Shown: positions 39,612 to 39,630 of the stretch, one piece after another
Position numbering within the stretch: the stretch's first letter is position 1
How the letters are laid out: every line of letters starts with the position of its first letter
From: a virus
Virus record (IMG/VR): IMGVR_UViG_3300031227_000147
Coordinates: 1 to 39,630 of that record
Strand: one strand, 5' to 3'
DNA length: 39,630 bases
Program-made: the position numbers and the translations under genes
Notes under the pieces: generated by a model
What the model was told of the DNA's origin: nothing
Database searches by the model: none
The model's input: the letters and a program-made list of their open reading frames with translations, nothing else

Positions 39612-39630
39612 AATGATACGGCGACCACCG
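39612..39630. other. Illumina P5 adapter residue
   Basis: AATGATACGGCGACCACCG is the start of the Illumina P5 adapter. It is an artefact, not virus sequence, and should be trimmed. Confidence 0.97.

Overview
This window is one complete, circular (or circularly permuted) genome of a tailed virus, about 39,485 bp. Bases 1-126 recur exactly at 39486-39611, one small gene reads without a break across that joint, and the last 19 bases (39612-39630) are Illumina P5 adapter left on the contig. Every gene that can be supported lies on the minus strand, so transcription runs from high to low coordinates. No integrase, DNA polymerase, primase, replicative helicase or cell-wall lysin could be recognised.

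The host is most likely an archaeon. Sequence evidence: promoters of the BRE/TATA type about 26 nt before the expected start, T-rich tract terminators after structural genes, a probable leaderless gene, a tRNA-like element whose T-arm and anticodon region are interrupted, and a block of secreted or membrane-anchored proteins very rich in N-glycosylation sequons, a style common in uncultured archaea. The head genes (HK97-type capsid, portal, prohead protease, TerL) and a long-tail gene set with a tape measure of only 324 aa indicate a siphovirus-like member of Caudoviricetes with a short tail, near 49 nm. The host lineage cannot be fixed from this sequence alone.

Layout, in transcription order. 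(a) 39.5-36.0 kb: small zinc-binding, winged-helix and membrane proteins, a RusA-type resolvase, a tRNA-like gene and an amber-interrupted small gene. (b) 36.0-30.7 kb: a ParB-methyltransferase fusion whose catalytic motif is lost, an intact C5-cytosine methyltransferase, a TerS-like protein with a C-terminal KTSC domain, a PAPS-reductase-like PP-loop enzyme, and TerL. (c) 30.6-21.8 kb: portal-MuF fusion, protease-scaffold, major capsid protein, two tandem decoration-like paralogues, a beta-helix protein set off by T-tract terminators, further small structural proteins, and a head-tail adaptor. (d) 21.8-16.7 kb: a fibre with a signal peptide and four associated secreted, anchored or zinc-binding small proteins. 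(e) 16.7-8.2 kb: head-tail closure and tail genes, including a tail-assembly chaperone with a canonical A AAA AAC slippery site for a -1 frameshift, then tape measure, distal tail protein, a hub with a histidine-rich tip, and a holin-like protein. (f) 8.0-0 kb: early-type genes under three nearly identical 25-bp promoters and sharing an unusual translation-start box: RHH, SWIM and zinc-ribbon proteins, a ParB-like protein, a RecB-type nuclease, a Sak3-like annealing protein, an HNH nuclease and winged-helix proteins.

Taken together, the virus seems to replicate with host machinery plus its own recombination set (nuclease, annealing protein, RusA resolvase), to mark its DNA with at least one methyltransferase, and to switch between two promoter families for early and late genes. 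The points most worth following are the frameshift, the secreted fibre module, the two promoter families, the amber-interrupted ORF with its hairpin, the interrupted tRNA, and the inactivated ParB-methyltransferase.
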